64,000 bases of DNA from Tenrec ecaudatus (GCF_050624435.1 NC_134536.1:51185258-51249257), one strand, 5' to 3'. Shown: positions 12,190 to 25,149, counted from the stretch's first letter. Program-made: numbers and translations. Notes: generated by a model not told the origin, from the sequence alone.

Positions 12190-13598
12190 ACCTTTTAAAT
12201 TTTTATCTTTTACTCTTACCTCTATTAAAAATCTCAAGGTGCAGAACAAAACTAGAGATAAGTATGGGCACTATATAATGCTTAAAGGATCTGTAGAGAA
12301 AGAGACAGGGAGTATAATAAATATATCTGTGCCCAAGGAGACCCGAAAATTTTGTAAATTAAATCCATCAAATTATGAAAAATAAACCACAGAATTGACA
12401 ATCATAGTAGGAGCTTTAAATGCACTGCTCACTGTGAAAGACAGATCAGCAGGACAGACCTCAGCAAAGAGGCAAAAGAATTAAACTCTGCAATTAGGCA
12501 ATTCGACCTCATGGACATTTTCAGAGCTCTCTACCCAACAGCAAAAAAAATCACATTCTTTTCTAATGCAAATGGTACATAATAAAAATTAGACCACATG
12601 CTGGGACATAAGTCAAGTTTGAGTAAATTCAAACATATAGAGTTCACTAGCCTTCCTTTTCTGAACACTATGCCAAACAGATGGAAATCAACAAAAGAAA
12701 AATCATAAAAACAATTTGAGGATGAGTAAAATATTTCTTTAAAATGAATGAATATTGGCCCAAATTAAAGATGAAATTAGGATGTTTCTAGAAACTAATG
12801 AGAATGACAATACAACATACCAAAACCTATGGTATACAGCACAGGCTGTAAACAGGATGCTTGATAGCAATAAATGCACATATAAAGAAAGAAGAGAGAC
12901 TTATGATCAATACCCTATCACAAAATCTTCAGCAATTGGAACAGAGTCAACAGAAAAATCCTTCTAGCAAAAGAAAATACATAAATAAAATTAGTCCTGA
13001 GGTTAATGAATAGGAAAACAGAAAACTTTGGAGAAAATAAACAATAAAAAGCTAGTTCCTTGAAATATTTTCATCTTTTCTCCATTGATTGTAATGTTGG
13101 CCATTGGTTTTTCAGATAGAACTTGAATAATATTGTGGGATCCCACAAAAATAGAGAATTATAGGCCAATATCCCTAATGGACAAAGACGCAAAAATCAT
13201 TAACAAAATCTTGGCAATAGAATACAAAAGTATATGAATAGAATAATCCATGATGACCAAGTGGGATTGATACCAGGGATGCATGGATGGCTTAACAACT
13301 GAAAATCCATGAACATTATTCATCACATTGAAAGGAAAAAGGACAAGAACAACATGATAATAGCAATTGACGCAGGAAAAGCATTTGATAACATTCAACA
13401 TCCATTCCTAATGAAGACACTCAAGAAGATTATATTGGAAGATAATTACCTCAATATTACTCAAGTTCTATCTGAAAAACCAATGGCCAACATTGCAATC
13501 AATGGAGAAAAGATGAAAATATTTCGATTGAAAAAGGGGACCAGACAGGACGCCCCTTGTCTGACTTTTATTCAACATCTTCCTGGAGATCCTAGCTA
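12190..13598 (+). mobile_element. L1 fragment A, ORF2 endonuclease to RT, rearranged
   Basis: Plus-strand L1 ORF2 remnant. Late endonuclease and linker sequence occupies 12290-13050, with the conserved 'caaattaaagatgaaattagg' word at 12760-12780. RT sequence is at 13139-13598, with translated ENYRPIS-like and 'NIIHHIE...IIAIDAGKAFDNIQHPF' motifs and a GTRQ box near 13540. Between them, at 13061-13138, is a 78-bp piece in reverse orientation that copies 13449-13526, and about 450 bases of normal ORF2 are missing. The frame is broken throughout. The copy ends where L1 fragment B begins. Confidence 0.8.
13061..13138 (-). repeat. Inverted duplicate of L1 RT segment
   Basis: The reverse complement of 13061-13138 matches 13449-13526 with four mismatches in 78 bases, three of them internal. 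The two arms are separated by about 310 bases. It sits where about 450 bases of ORF2 are missing. Confidence 0.9.
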
Positions 13599-13698
13599 AT
13601 AATATAATTATTATTATATTATTCTTGGAGGAAAATTTCCCCAGCTTAAAGAATGAAAACCAGGCAACCATAGAGGAGGCTGAAAAAACACCAGCTAC

Positions 13699-14145
13699 AT
13701 GGAATCCCAAGAAGTCACCAAGGCACATATAATTAAACTATCCAACTTTGAGGAAAAGGAGAAAATCATGAGAGCACCTAGAGAGAAACAAGCAATCACA
13801 TATAAAACTTCCCAAATAAGAATATGCTCAGACCTATCAGCAGAAACTATGAAGAGGAGAGAGTGGAGTAACATATTCCAAAAATTGAGGAAAAACAATG
13901 CAAACCCAAGAATACTCTACCCAGCCAAATTATTGATCAAGGTAGATGGAGAAGTAAGAGTCTTCCTAGACAGGGAAAAACTCAAAGAAAACGTTAGAAG
14001 AAACCCAGCCCTACGAAAGTTCCTTGCCAAACCAGTATGGGCAGAAGAACAACACTCACCGGGCATAAATAAGAGACTGCCACATAGAACAACCTCACCC
14101 AGAAGGCAACAAAGGGAAAAAGACCCCAGGATAACATTGGCTTAA
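13699..14145 (+). pseudogene. L1 ORF1 C-terminal part
   Basis: An open frame of 148 codons encoding the C-terminal half of the L1 ORF1 RNA-binding chaperone. Visible motifs are HIIKLSNFEEKEKI and MRAPREKQAITYK, where the usual family word is 'LRAAREKG', followed by ILYPAKL. These belong to the RNA-recognition and C-terminal domains of ORF1p, which coats L1 RNA. The N-terminal coiled coil is missing because the element is 5'-truncated around 13626. The reading frame ends at a TAA at 14143, 93 bases before ORF2. The ATG at 13699 is an internal methionine, not the native start. It is non-functional by truncation. Confidence 0.85.
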
Positions 14146-14238
14146 GGTTGGAAAGAAATCAAGAATGATACACACACACATGCACAAGAGGTTAATGAGA
14201 AAGGAAAGTAGGAAAACACCCAACACAAAAGGTATAAG

Positions 14239-17200
14239 ATGACATCACAGAGTCCTCAGATGGAGATAATAACCCTGAATATCAATGGCCGGAACTCAGG
14301 CATTAAAAGACTGAGACTAGCAGACTGGCTTAGAAAACACGACCCATCAATCTGCTGCCTACAGGGCACACATCTTAAAGCTACAGACAAAAATAGGCTG
14401 AGAATCAAAGGCTGTAGAAAGGTATACTAAGCAAACAACAATTCAAAAAAAAAGCAGCAGTTGCAATCCTAATCTCGTAACAAATTGACCTCAAAGTGCA
14501 AACCATAAAAAGAAATAAGGAGGGACGTTATATGATGCTCAAGGGAATGGTAGACAAAGAACCATTAAGCATTGTAAACATATATTCCCTGAATGAGAGA
14601 CCCTGAATGACAGTCAACCAAACATTCCAAAAGATTAAAAAAGAAATCACAGCCTCAACAATTATAGTGGGTGATTTCAACACACCGTGCTCTGAGAAAG
14701 ATAGATCACATGGATAGAAAGGCAACAAGGAAGCTAGAGACATAAACTCAACAATTAGACATTTTGAACAGATAGATATTTACAGAGCTTTTCATCCAAA
14801 TACAAAACATTCACATTTTTATCAAGCCCACAAGCCACATATTTGAAGATAGACCACATTCTGGGGCAAAAGGCAAACTTACATAAACATAAGCACATTG
14901 ATATCATACAGAGCTCTCTCCCCCAGACCACTGGAAATCAACAAAAGGAAGATGAAGAAAACAAGAGCAAACAATTGGAGGATGAATAACTCTCTACTAC
15001 AAAAGGAGCACATACTGGCACAGATCAGAGATGAAATTAGGAAATTTCTAGAAACCAACCAGAATGAGCACACAATGTACCAAAACTTGTGGGACACGGA
15101 AAACGCAGTTATCAGAGGAAGTTTCATAGCAATACATGCACATCTGAGAAAGGAAGAGAGACTCATGATTGATATGCTGGCAAAAAAATTACAACTAGAG
15201 CAGAGTCAGCAGGACAATCCTATTAATAGCAAAAGAAAAAAATTATAAAAATCAGAGCTGAGATTCAGGAGAGGGAAAATAAGAACACTATGGAAAAAAT
15301 TAATGGTGCTAAAAGTTGGTTATTTGAAAGAGTAAACAGAATCAACAGACCACTGGCAAACCTAACCAAAGAATAGAGGGAATAAATTTCAATAGCAAGA
15401 ATAAGGGATGAGAGAGGGGGCATCACAACAGACCCTAGTGAAATCAAAAGGATAATTACACAGTACTACGAAGGATTGTACTCCAATGAATGCAACAACT
15501 TGGAAGATATGCACAAATTCTTGGAAAAACAATCCCTCTCTATAGATGTCAAGAATCTCAACAGACCCATAGCAATAGAAGAAATAGATTTTCAAGGGAT
15601 TACCAACAAAAAAAAAATTCCCTGGATCAGATGGCTTCATTGGAGAATTCTACCAAGCATTTAGGGAAGAACTACCACCAATCCAACACAAACTCTTCCA
15701 GAACACATAAAAACTTAGGCAAACTCCCAAATTCCTTCTATGAAGCTAGTATAACTCTGATAATAAAACTGGGAAAGGACCCCACAAGAATTGAGAATTA
15801 CAGACCAATATCCCTAATGAACATTGATGCAAAAATCCTTAACAATAAACTAACCAACAGAATACAAAAGTACATAAAACAAATAATTCACCATAACCAA
15901 GTGGGATTCATACCAGGAATGCAGGGATGGTTCAAAATACAAAAGACCATAAATATTATTGATCACATTGACCTGAAAAACTACAAGAACCACATGATAA
16001 TATTGATAGAGGCAGAAAAATCATTCAACAACATTCAACACCAATTCCTGCTTAAGATACTCGAGAAGATAGGAATGGAAGGAAAATTCCTCAAGACGAT
16101 ACAAGCTATATATGTAAAACGAACAGCCAACGTGGTAGTCAATGAAGAAAAGACTAACACAATCCCTCTAAAAAATGGGACCAGACAAGGATGTCCCTTG
16201 TCCCCACTCTTATTTAATATTGTGCTGGAGGTTTTAGTTAACAGCATAAGGCAAAGAAGAGACATCAAAGATATTCATCTGGGGAAAGAAGAGGTGAAAC
16301 TATCATTATTTGCAGATGATATGATTTTTATATATGGAAAATTCCAAACATTCCACAAGGGGAGTACTGGAAGCAATAGAGGAGTTTGGCAGAGTAGCAG
16401 GATATAAGATCAACAAACAGAAGTCCATCGGACTGTTATACACATCAGATAAGACCACAGAAGAAGAGCTCAAAAAGGTGGTACCCTTCACAATAGCCAA
16501 ACATAAATTGAAATATCTAGGAATGTACCTGACTAAAAGAAGAAAAGATCTATACGGCGAAAATTTCAGAACACCATTACAAGAAACCAAGAGTGACCTC
16601 AACAAATGGAAGGATATCCCATGCTTGTGGATTGGAGGACTCAAATAGTCAAGATGTTTGTTCTGCCTAAGGCACTATATAACTTTCTTGCGATCCCAAT
16701 ACAATAACCCTCATCTTTCTTCAAAGAAATGGAAAAAGTGATTACCAACTTCATATGAAGAGGGAAGAAGCCCAGAATTAGCAGAGAACTACTCAAGAAG
16801 AAGGACACAGTGGGAGGGCTTGCTTTACCTGACTTTAGCACATACTATACAGCCACAGTTGCCAAAACCACATGGTACTGGTACAATGACAGATACTCAG
16901 ACCAATGAAAAAGAACTGAAAACCCAGAAATAAAATCATCAGCATACAGACAAGTGATCTTTGATAAGGGCCCCCAAATGTCCAATGGGAAGCAGATGAC
17001 ATTTTTAACAAGTGGTGCTGTATAAAATGGATATCTACCTGCAGACAAATGAAGCAAGATCCTTATATCACTCCATGAACAAGAATAAACTCAAGGTGGA
17101 TCACAGACCTTGAAGTTAAACCCCAGACTATTATGGCCATCAATGAGGGAATTGGAACCAACTTGAGAACTTTGGCGCAGGGAATATACAGGCTATCAGA

Positions 17201-18110
17201 AATAGGGAAGGACACAAACACAGAGGAGGCACAAATTGACAAATGGGATATACTGAAGATAAAACACGTATGTACATTGAAAGAATTCACCATGAGAGTA
17301 ATAAGAGAATCCACAGACTGGGAAAATACCTTTAAAATGACACATCAGACAAAGGCCTTATTACTAAAATCTACAATACTCTGCTAGCTTCCAAAAAGAA
17401 AAAAGCTAATTGCCCACTGAGGAGGTGGGCTAAGGAACTAAACAGAAGTTTGATAGGGGCAGAAATCTGAATAGCCAACAAACATATGAGAAAATGTTCC
17501 CGATCTTTAGCCATAAGAGAAATGCAAATTAAACGAACAATGAGGTACCACCTAATACCCTCAAAGGTAGCCCAATTAAAAAAAATCAGAAAGCAACAAG
17601 TGTTGGAGATGCTGTGGGGAGTCAGGAACTCTCATCCACTGCTGGTGGACTTGTAAGTATGTATGACCACTATGGAAATCGATCTGGTGATATCTAAAAC
17701 AGATAGAAATTGAGTTACCATAGGACCCAGCCATCCCCAAATCATTAGCTAACCAGAAAATGCAAATTAAAACAAATATGAGATTCCACCTAATACCTCC
17801 CAAAGATAGCCCAATTCAAAATAACAGAAAACCATAAATGTTGGAAGGAATGTGGTGAAATATGAACTCTAATTCACTGCTGGTGGTCATGTAGATATGT
17901 ATAGCCACTGTGGAAAGTTATTTGGTGATACCGAAAACAGTTGGAAATTGAGATACCTTATGACCCGGCAATTCTACTACTGGGCATATACTCAGGAGAA
18001 TTAAATAGACCACCAGAAACCACTTCTCTCAAGTTCATTGCTGAGTAGTTCACCTTGGCCAAACTGAAACAGCCTAAATTTCCATCAATAAATGACTCAA
18101 TTTTAAAAAT
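14239..18110 (+). pseudogene. L1 ORF2 (endonuclease and reverse transcriptase), inactivated
   Basis: ORF2 of the L1 enzyme that nicks DNA and reverse-transcribes L1 RNA. It begins at ATG 14239 with the endonuclease start (ITLNINGRNSGIKR, then ICCLQGTHLK) and hits a stop at 14428. Later pieces are linker/Z-region (14898-15248, with KFLETNQNEHTMYQNLWDT), RT (15490-16407, with [34 protein letters not shown] and the catalytic FADD at 16309-16320), thumb (16334-16648), and C-terminal region (17133-17387). The 16407/16334 overlap marks a frameshift close after FADD. An internal 238-bp tandem duplication affects the 3' end (17501-17975). It cannot make a functional protein, but it shows the element was once autonomous. 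Confidence 0.85.
17501..17975 (+). repeat. Diverged tandem duplication inside L1 ORF2 end
   Basis: Two consecutive copies of the same L1 region, offset by 238 bases. 'aatgcaaatt' occurs at 17521 and again at 17759. 'cctaatacc', 'tagcccaatt', 'actgctggtgg' and 'taccataggacccagc'/'taccttatgacccggc' each recur at about that spacing. The copies differ at roughly one base in five, so the event is old or was gene-converted from another L1. Confidence 0.75.
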
Positions 18111-19030
18111 CTGGTATTGTGGACTGCATCCTGGGCCAACATGCCTCAGGGATGACATTCTTGCTTGGAGCAGCCAATGCAAAAAGAGGACCGTGGGACT
18201 GGCCGTACCATGAGACATAATACCCCCCCCCCCCACTGAACCACAGTGCTACATGGGACAACACTGGACACAAGGTGCAGGAATTGTGCCCGGTCTGAGT
18301 CCCCAACACTATAGCTGATAAGAAGGGAGTGAAACAGAACAGCAAGGGGAGCAAAGTAATGAAGTCTCCAAGGAATCCCAAAATTAGACTTTGGAATCTG
18401 TGGCCAGGGCTTGTCACTTCACCAGATCTGATTGGAAAACATTCAGAAGGGTCAGCAGATAGACCTGGAACTATTTATAGTTTTTTTCCCCTTTTTCTCA
18501 TGTTTATCAGATAGGCAGGATAACCAATCCCGAAGAGGAAATAACGGGGCTGACAGTTCTGGTGGGACATGGGAGAGGAGGTGGGAGAAAGAGAGGGAAC
18601 AATAAGAGATCTAAAATCAATGGTGTGGAGGGTACAGAATGCCTGGTGGGGTTTGATCAAATTCAATGCAGCTGAGAGAAAGTACTGAGAGCTGAATGAA
18701 GGTTGAACATGATAGTGGGACAGGAGGAAAGCAACAAGAACTAGAGAAAAGAACTAGGAGGCAAAATACATTTATAGAGGTATAAATACAAGCATTCACA
18801 TGTATAAATATATTAATATATATTGATAGGGATATAGGTCTATGTACATATATTTAAATGTTAAGTAGTGAGGTAGCAATCAGGTTTGGACTTCTCAAGT
18901 ACTCACTCCCTCAAAGCAAGAACACTTTGTTCTAATTCCCTGGCATTCTGTGATGCTCACATTCTCAAAGTCAAAATAGGTGCATAAGCAAATATGGTGA
19001 AGAAAGCTGATGGTGCCGGATATTAAAAGT

Positions 19031-19742
19031 TATGGTGACCCTCAACTTAGTTTCTAACTAGCTTTTGGTGATCTGAGCCATGTGCCATAAGCTATTGGGA
19101 CTTTGACTCCATCCTTTCAAGGTGCACATCATCTTGCTTAGGCCACACTAGGACTCAATGTTGAAACCCCATTAATAGAACTGGGCTTTACTTCAAACGC
19201 ACCTGTAGCCTTTGAATTTACGGCTGAAATTCCTTAGTGTGAGAAGAAGCAGATGACTGTCATGCTAATGTTATGGAATTGATGGCTTTGGATTTTGGCT
19301 CAGATGCCTTGCTTTGAGGGTGCCCCAATGAAAGGTGACTCCAAACCACCATATGTTTACTATTTTAATGCCCTCCTCACTTCACTGTGAGATGTACTAG
19401 TCTGACAGGCATAGTTCTTCCCTTGCAAATGAGTATTCTTGCCATGTCACCAACCCCCATTGTTAGTATAAATAGTGCCCAGTCATGTAAGAGTTTAGCC
19501 TTTTACCTTTCACTTGTGAAAATTATGAACTCATGTAATGCATTTCTGAGCTGACCTATACTTTTAATCTGTTCTTATCTCAACAGTATATTAAATTATG
19601 TCCCAGTGGCTAAATTAATGACACTATCAATGGAATTATCTTATGCCTCGAGGAGCAAAAGGATGTGCAGAATCAGACTTGAAGTAGCAGTTCTTCACTG
19701 TCCTATGGAAACACTGTGAGAAAATGGCAAGGCACATATATA
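19031..19742. other. No recognisable feature
   Basis: About 700 bases after the L1, with no repeat I can name and no domain-bearing frame. Confidence 0.45.
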
Positions 19743-20995
19743 TTATTGTTGCTATTAGTAGCCTCGTGTCAGTTCTGAGGTATGGGAACAGACACAGACA
19801 AAAGGAAACACGTGCTGGTGCTTCGCCATCCTCATGATTGAGACCTTTGTTGCAGACACCCTGTGAATCCATCTCACTGACAGTTCTCCATCTTTTTCAA
19901 TGACCCCCTTGTTTTAGGAACTCGATTTTAGTACCAGTCCAAAGAAAATGAGTCATAGTTTAGCCATCATTGCTTCAAAGTATTATTAGGAGGAGGCTCA
20001 AAGTTTCAAGTCTCTCCACTCCTCAGTGTTGTCCCATTCTCAAAACAAACAAACAAACAAACAAACAAAATCAGGTGAGGGACAAAATTCTGACAAGAGT
20101 TAGAGAAAAGGTTTGAACGGAAAGAGTAAGCTTGATGAAAAATATACTTTGGAAAAGACGTCCAAAGACCTTTAGTTAGTCTCAAAGTTTCAGCACAGTG
20201 TAGAGTGAACCTTATGGGCTTCCCACTGTAGGCTGGCTTTCTGGCAGATCTTCAGTTATTGGCTGGTCCTCTGTAGTTTACTTCCGCTTTCCAGGTGTGA
20301 ACACCTCAGTACTCTAGCCTTCATGTGCCCTTGTATATGAGTCCTAGAGTCTATTCAGTCATTCTGAGGGGTAGTTTGAATATCTTGTCTTTCACCACCC
20401 AGCCTTCACTGGTGTCTTCCACTGATATGCAATATATCTTATATGTCCTTCTCCTTCCTTTGAGCTGGAGAGATATGTGAGGGGAAAATGTGCCTCCACC
20501 TCCTTTGTAGTACAATTTCTACCATCATTACCTGTTTTCTCCTGGCTAGCTTCTGACTAGCTCACAAGGAACATTCTTGTGGTATTTCAACCAGGACAGA
20601 TTTGTTTATTCTTTTGGCAGTCCACGGTCTTTTCAATATCTTTTGCAAACACCACAATTTAAATGTATCAATTTTCCCGAAGATTTCCTTGTTTCACATG
20701 CAGGCGAGGCAATTTCAAATGCCATGGCTTGAGTCAGGTAGGTCTTAGTCCTTTAAAGGTCTCTTGTGCAGAAGATTTTCCCAATTCAATGTCATCTGAT
20801 TCCTTGACTACTGCTTCCATGAGCATCAATTGTAGAGCCAAGTCAAATGAAGTCTTTAACCATTTCAATAATGTTTATGTTTATCTAATATCTTCTATTG
20901 ATCCAGTTGTAACATTGTTTGCTTACATTATATAATCCATAAAGAAGTCTACATTTTTTGATCTTCATTAACAAGTGTTCAGTTCCTTATATATA
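19743..20995 (-). mobile_element. RTE LINE 3' half, interrupted and decayed
   Basis: Minus-strand RTE. The 3' tail is at 19743-19915 ('ttattgttgctattagtagcctcgtgtcagttctgagg', 'gccatcctcatgattgag'). Sequence resumes at about 20565-20995 ('acattcttgtggtatttcaacc', 'gttcattcttttggcagtcca', 'cttccatgagcatcaattgtag', 'tgatcttcattaacaagtg'). The roughly 650 bases between (19916-20564) are not recognisably RTE and hold an (AAAC)n run at 20041-20070. I treat both parts as one insertion, but two are possible. Confidence 0.65.
20041..20070. repeat. (CAAA)n microsatellite
   Basis: About seven uninterrupted 'caaa' units. Confidence 0.9.
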
Positions 20996-21139
20996 CAAAT
21001 AATATCTAAATTACAATATATAGTGAAGGAAATCAGAATGTGGTTACCTATGAAGTGAGGTAGTGACAAGGAAAGGAGAAATGATTTTAAAATACCATGA
21101 TTGTGGTAATGATCTATTGGTTGTATAAACAAACAGGAA

Positions 21140-21327
21140 AAAAACCTCACTGCCATCAAGTTGATCTTCTAGGACAGGCAGAACTGCCCCTGTGGGTTTC
21201 CAAACTGTTCCTCTTTACAAAGGTAGAAAACCACATCTTCTACCCTCTGAAGGTCTGGTGGTTTTGAAATGCTGACCTTGTGGTCAGCAGACTAATGCAA
21301 AACCACTATGCCAAAACTAATCATCTT
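21140..21327 (-). mobile_element. AfroSINE
   Basis: Minus strand. It starts at 'aaaacctcactgccatcaagttgat' and has 'cagaactgcccctgtgggtttcc', 'ggtggttttgaaatgctgacc' and the head near 21320. Confidence 0.8.
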
Positions 21328-22892
21328 GCATATATTCAATAGAAGTAGTTTATTTCATGCCAATATTTTGATATAGAAGAATATTTTACACAATCTTCTT
21401 GTATCCTATTGTTCTTTTTCAACTGAACATATAAGTTCTACAGAAAGTTCTATATAACAAATAGATCTTGTTGAGAAAGAAGATAAGTAAAAGGAAAAAA
21501 ATCTCACTTCACAGTGCTTCTCTGCATTAAAGGATGATAATGACCTCACTTTCATATCCAAGATGTTATGTTTTTATGATTTTTCCTAAAATAGTGTTAT
21601 GTCATAAAAGTCTGCCCAACCCTTGGTGTATCAACTCAAACCCACCAAATGAATCATCCCAAAACACAAAGCCATTCTCAAAGTGAGGAATATCAGAGTT
21701 ATATCAGAAAATATATTTAATAATACAACAAATAATAAAGAGATCTGATTTTTTTATGAATCATTCACAGACACAAACAAATACCTTTGGTAAGCTGATT
21801 TCGTCTAGAAAGATATTTACTTTCATTGTAAGGAAAACAAGGGTCCACCTCCTAAATATCTATAATATTCACAGCATAATGTATTACATTTTAATATTAG
21901 AAAAAATCTTCAAATTTCAGACTTTCATCTGCATAAAATAAGTCTCTTCTGAGAACTATGACATGGATGATTTCGGGCAAGAACATAAAATTTGAAGTCA
22001 TTCAGAGGTTTACTGGTGATTTATACTTTCCTGTGACATGATATTTTTCTTTTTGTTAAGATCATTTGTAATGACAATGATTCTATCCTGAGCTCTCTGG
22101 AAGTTTCTCAGGAGCAGGGGGTAAAAAGGGCCTAGAGTCACAAAGTATGAAGGTTATCTCACAATGATAACTACTGTAACAAATCAATAAATGTGGAATT
22201 ATAAAAGCAAAGCTAAAAGAGACTTTTCTTTAAAGTACTGGTTCTAAGTATCAAGCTACTCATATCAAGAAGTGTGGGAAAATAGAGATATATTATTACT
22301 TGTAACTTTCACAGAGCCCAGTTGATTTATTTATATAAAGACTGTCACTCTAGCTGACAGGAAATGAGGTGGAAGCTAGAAATGCAACCAGAACACCCAC
22401 TATAACCACTGAAGGAAACAAAAATTGCTCAATCTAGGAACTGTCACTTTATCAGGGTTGTCGTGTTTTAAAAGTTAAGTTTAAAATCTGATGGATTTGA
22501 TTGAATGCTAAGATACATACAAAGAGAGTTTCATAGATTTATCCTTCCATGATTTTAAGTAATTACAACAAAAAAAGAAATTTCTAAATTTGGACTGTTA
22601 AACAAGGGTAGCAGTGGTTATTGAAGAAAAGAAAGATCTTAATATATAAGAGAGAAATAACCATTCAATTTAATTTTCACCTCAAAATTTTCTTGCACCC
22701 TTTACTCAGGTATTTTCCTTCAGTTTACATTTGTCATAGCAACTTCAAAGTGTACTGAATTAGTCCACTTTGCATTGTAAAATGTGTTACAGTGAACTGT
22801 ACAATGTGTTAATATTTTCTGTGAACAGGGCATTGTAAAATGTGTTAATATTTTCTGTGAATTAATTCAGAATTTACGTTTCAAACCTAAAA
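21328..22892. other. No recognisable gene; local repeat
   Basis: AT-rich stretch. At 22772-22866 the phrase 'cattgtaaaatgtgttaatattttctgtgaa' appears in three imperfect tandem copies (22772-22799, 22799-22829, 22830-22866). Confidence 0.5.
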
Positions 22893-23107
22893 AAACTAAC
22901 AAAATAAAACCAAGAACCTCACTGCCATAGAATTGTTGCTGATTCATAGCGACCCGATAGAACAGTCTTGGGTCTCCAACACTCTACCTGCAGAAGGTAA
23001 GAGAAAGCTCAGGTTCCAGCCTGTCTCCTGGAGCGCAGTTGATTTTGAAAGGCCAACCTTGTGGATCCCAGGCCAGTGCATAATCACTATGCTACCAGGG
23101 CTCCTAG
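22893..23107 (-). mobile_element. AfroSINE
   Basis: Minus strand. 'aagaacctcactgccatagaattg', 'attcatagcgacccgatagaacag' and the head 'actatgctaccagggctcc' are well preserved. Confidence 0.85.
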
Positions 23108-23498
23108 TTCAAGCCTAAGGTAATGCTTAAGTTTGATGTACAAAGTTAGTGTTCACATGCAAATAGATGCCTATTTCAAATGTATCCAATGGATAAGGAT
23201 TATAAAGATAAAACAAACAAAAATGGAATTTATATTACAATACTTTGTCAAGGAAAATGTATGAACCTAAGAAAGATGAAGAAAAAGAGAGAAGAAAGTT
23301 GTACTTGTGAGCAAAATACTGGGTCAAAACTTCCAAAAAATGTTTCCCACTGAGTACTAGTTTTAAGATATACTGATAGAAAAGTTTTAAATGGAAAATG
23401 TTTAAATGTTCCACACATGACAGACATAACAAAAGACTCTTGGAGGTGTATAATGCCAGGAGGTGTAAAATAACAGTGTGTTTAAAACTGTGTGGTCT

Positions 23499-23989
23499 TG
23501 TGTTAGTCCGGGTTGACTAGAGAAAGAAATTCATAGACACTCATATGTGTATGAGAGAACTTTATATCAAAGAATAATTGTATATTAAGGAAACATGCCA
23601 GCCCAGTTCAGTTCAAGTCCATAAGTCTGATATTAGCCATATGTCCGACATCAGTCTATAAATTCCTCTTCAGAATCAGGTATTGACACCAAGTGCAGGG
23701 AGATCACAGTCCAGTGGGTGGAAAGTCTTGAGGATCCAGGGATGGTGGAAGCATCTCAGCACTGGCATGGAAGTCCATATGGTTCCTCCAGCTCCAGGGC
23801 TCTGGCTCCATCCACACAGCTCCATTTGGCTTGTCAGCAGGACTGTCAGCAGGAGAGAGTGTGTGTCTAGCCTCCAGTGAGCTATTTATCACCATTATGC
23901 CTCCAAATGAGGTCATGAAGGTGTGACCTGATTGACAGGCCAGACCCCACCCCTTCCTCAAGATGACAGTAGATTACATAACTGCCACA
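23499..23989 (+). mobile_element. MaLR-like solo LTR
   Basis: A 491-bp copy starting 'tgtgttagtccgggttgac' and ending 'acataactgccaca' (TG...CA). Its opening resembles MaLR LTRs. The family member at 59265-60452 has a 5-bp target duplication, which supports class III (ERVL/MaLR). I see no clear duplication here. Open frames on both strands at 23683-23961 are incidental. Confidence 0.7.
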
Positions 23990-25149
23990 TGACCTGCTGT
24001 AATGAAATTTACTTAAACTCAACATCAGAATACACCACACTTATTGGCCATAGAAACTTTATTGAAGCAAGAATTTTTATAATCATCACATGAGAGTGAA
24101 TATTAATGAAACAAAATTTAGAAAACACTATTCTAAGTCAATCAGTGAAACAAAGTTATTCCATTTATATAACTCAAATTAATTATTCATAAGAAAGAAT
24201 GAATCTGATCCACAGGAGGTGGAATATGTGCATTTAGAGAATTATTATGTTTTAAGTTAACAAGAGTATACAATGTACTAACTTATATTCATTTGCCTGG
24301 AGTTCTTTAAATGTAACTTGGACTTACTTGAAAGTTTTACTATTCAATATGTGACTTGAGGAGGTTAACAGGAATAGAATCTCCATTTATTGAGAAATCA
24401 GAACAAGTCCCCCCAAATTAGTGACTTACTAAAAATATCTATATTTACACATAATTACCTCTTAGATATAGTCATATATAAATGTTTATTGCTTCTTACA
24501 AATTTGATAGATATCAACACTCATTGACTGGTGACTTGATCATCAAAATCTCTGTCTCAATCTTTATCTTGCCTTCTCTGCATGTCTGTGTTAAATCTCA
24601 CCCTGACTGTTACTTAAAAGGATATCCATTCTTGCACTTAGGACCCACCTAATCCAGAATAACCTCATGCAGCATGGTTAATACTTTGATATGGCTCTTC
24701 TAGCCATAGCTTTTGTTCACAAATGACCTTTATTTCCTGAAGGACCTGGGTAAGAAAATGGAGGAAGATATTGATTGGATTATATATATTCAGCTGTGAA
24801 TCATCATTAATTCTGATGGTCATCCTGCTATATATAAAATGTGCAGGAAAGAGGATTGCATTACCAGCAAGAGAGAAGATTTAGGAATGGAACATATGCT
24901 TTGTACTAGAGATACCTGCACATTGAACTTCCTTGATCCAAGAGATGGTGTTGGCACCGGAGGAGCGGTAGATGGACAGTAGCAGCAGAATTGGAAGCAT
25001 GGCCATGAAACAAAATGGTGCACTTCCTAGCTCAGAGAGCAAATAACATCTAATGCACTTTGGCAGGAGGTTAGCTAGTGGACTGGGGTACCGCTGGGCA
25101 CTTAAGTGGGGGAGCTGCGTTCGATTACCCAGGGAGACTGAGCTGGGTA
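23990..25149. other. Mostly unassigned; possible old MLT1-like scrap
   Basis: At about 24600-24700 the phrase 'ggacccacctaatccagaataacctcatg' resembles the end of MLT1 LTRs, but the match is short. The rest is AT-rich and unassigned. A GC-richer piece at 24870-25149 may belong to the 5' UTR of the following RTE. Confidence 0.35.

Larger units (their letters stand above)
13626..19030 (+). mobile_element. L1 fragment B: ORF1 end, ORF2 and long 3' UTR
   Basis: A 5'-truncated L1 of about 5.4 kb, the longest element in the window. It enters within ORF1, passes a short inter-ORF spacer (14146-14238), then ORF2 (14239 to about 18110) and 3' UTR (about 18128-19030). The UTR shows a 12-base C-run (18223-18234), 'tgggacatgggagaggagg' at 18568-18586 and 'gaagaaagctgatggtgcc' near 18995. 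It stops short of the usual end, because the 'ccaataaaatgatt' terminus seen at 1460 is absent. It is inserted directly after L1 fragment A, with an AT-rich TAATAATAT stretch at 13597-13620 between them. Numerous stops and frameshifts make it dead. Confidence 0.9.

Noticed and set aside
13699-14145. Candidate host gene with a 148-codon frame
   Set aside because: The residues are those of L1 ORF1, and the frame is directly followed by ORF2.
22772-22866. Possible CRISPR-like or iterated array
   Set aside because: It has only three imperfect tandem copies with no distinct spacers, in mammalian DNA.
23683-23961. Overlapping frames of 65 and 85 codons on opposite strands
   Set aside because: Both lie inside a multi-copy LTR.
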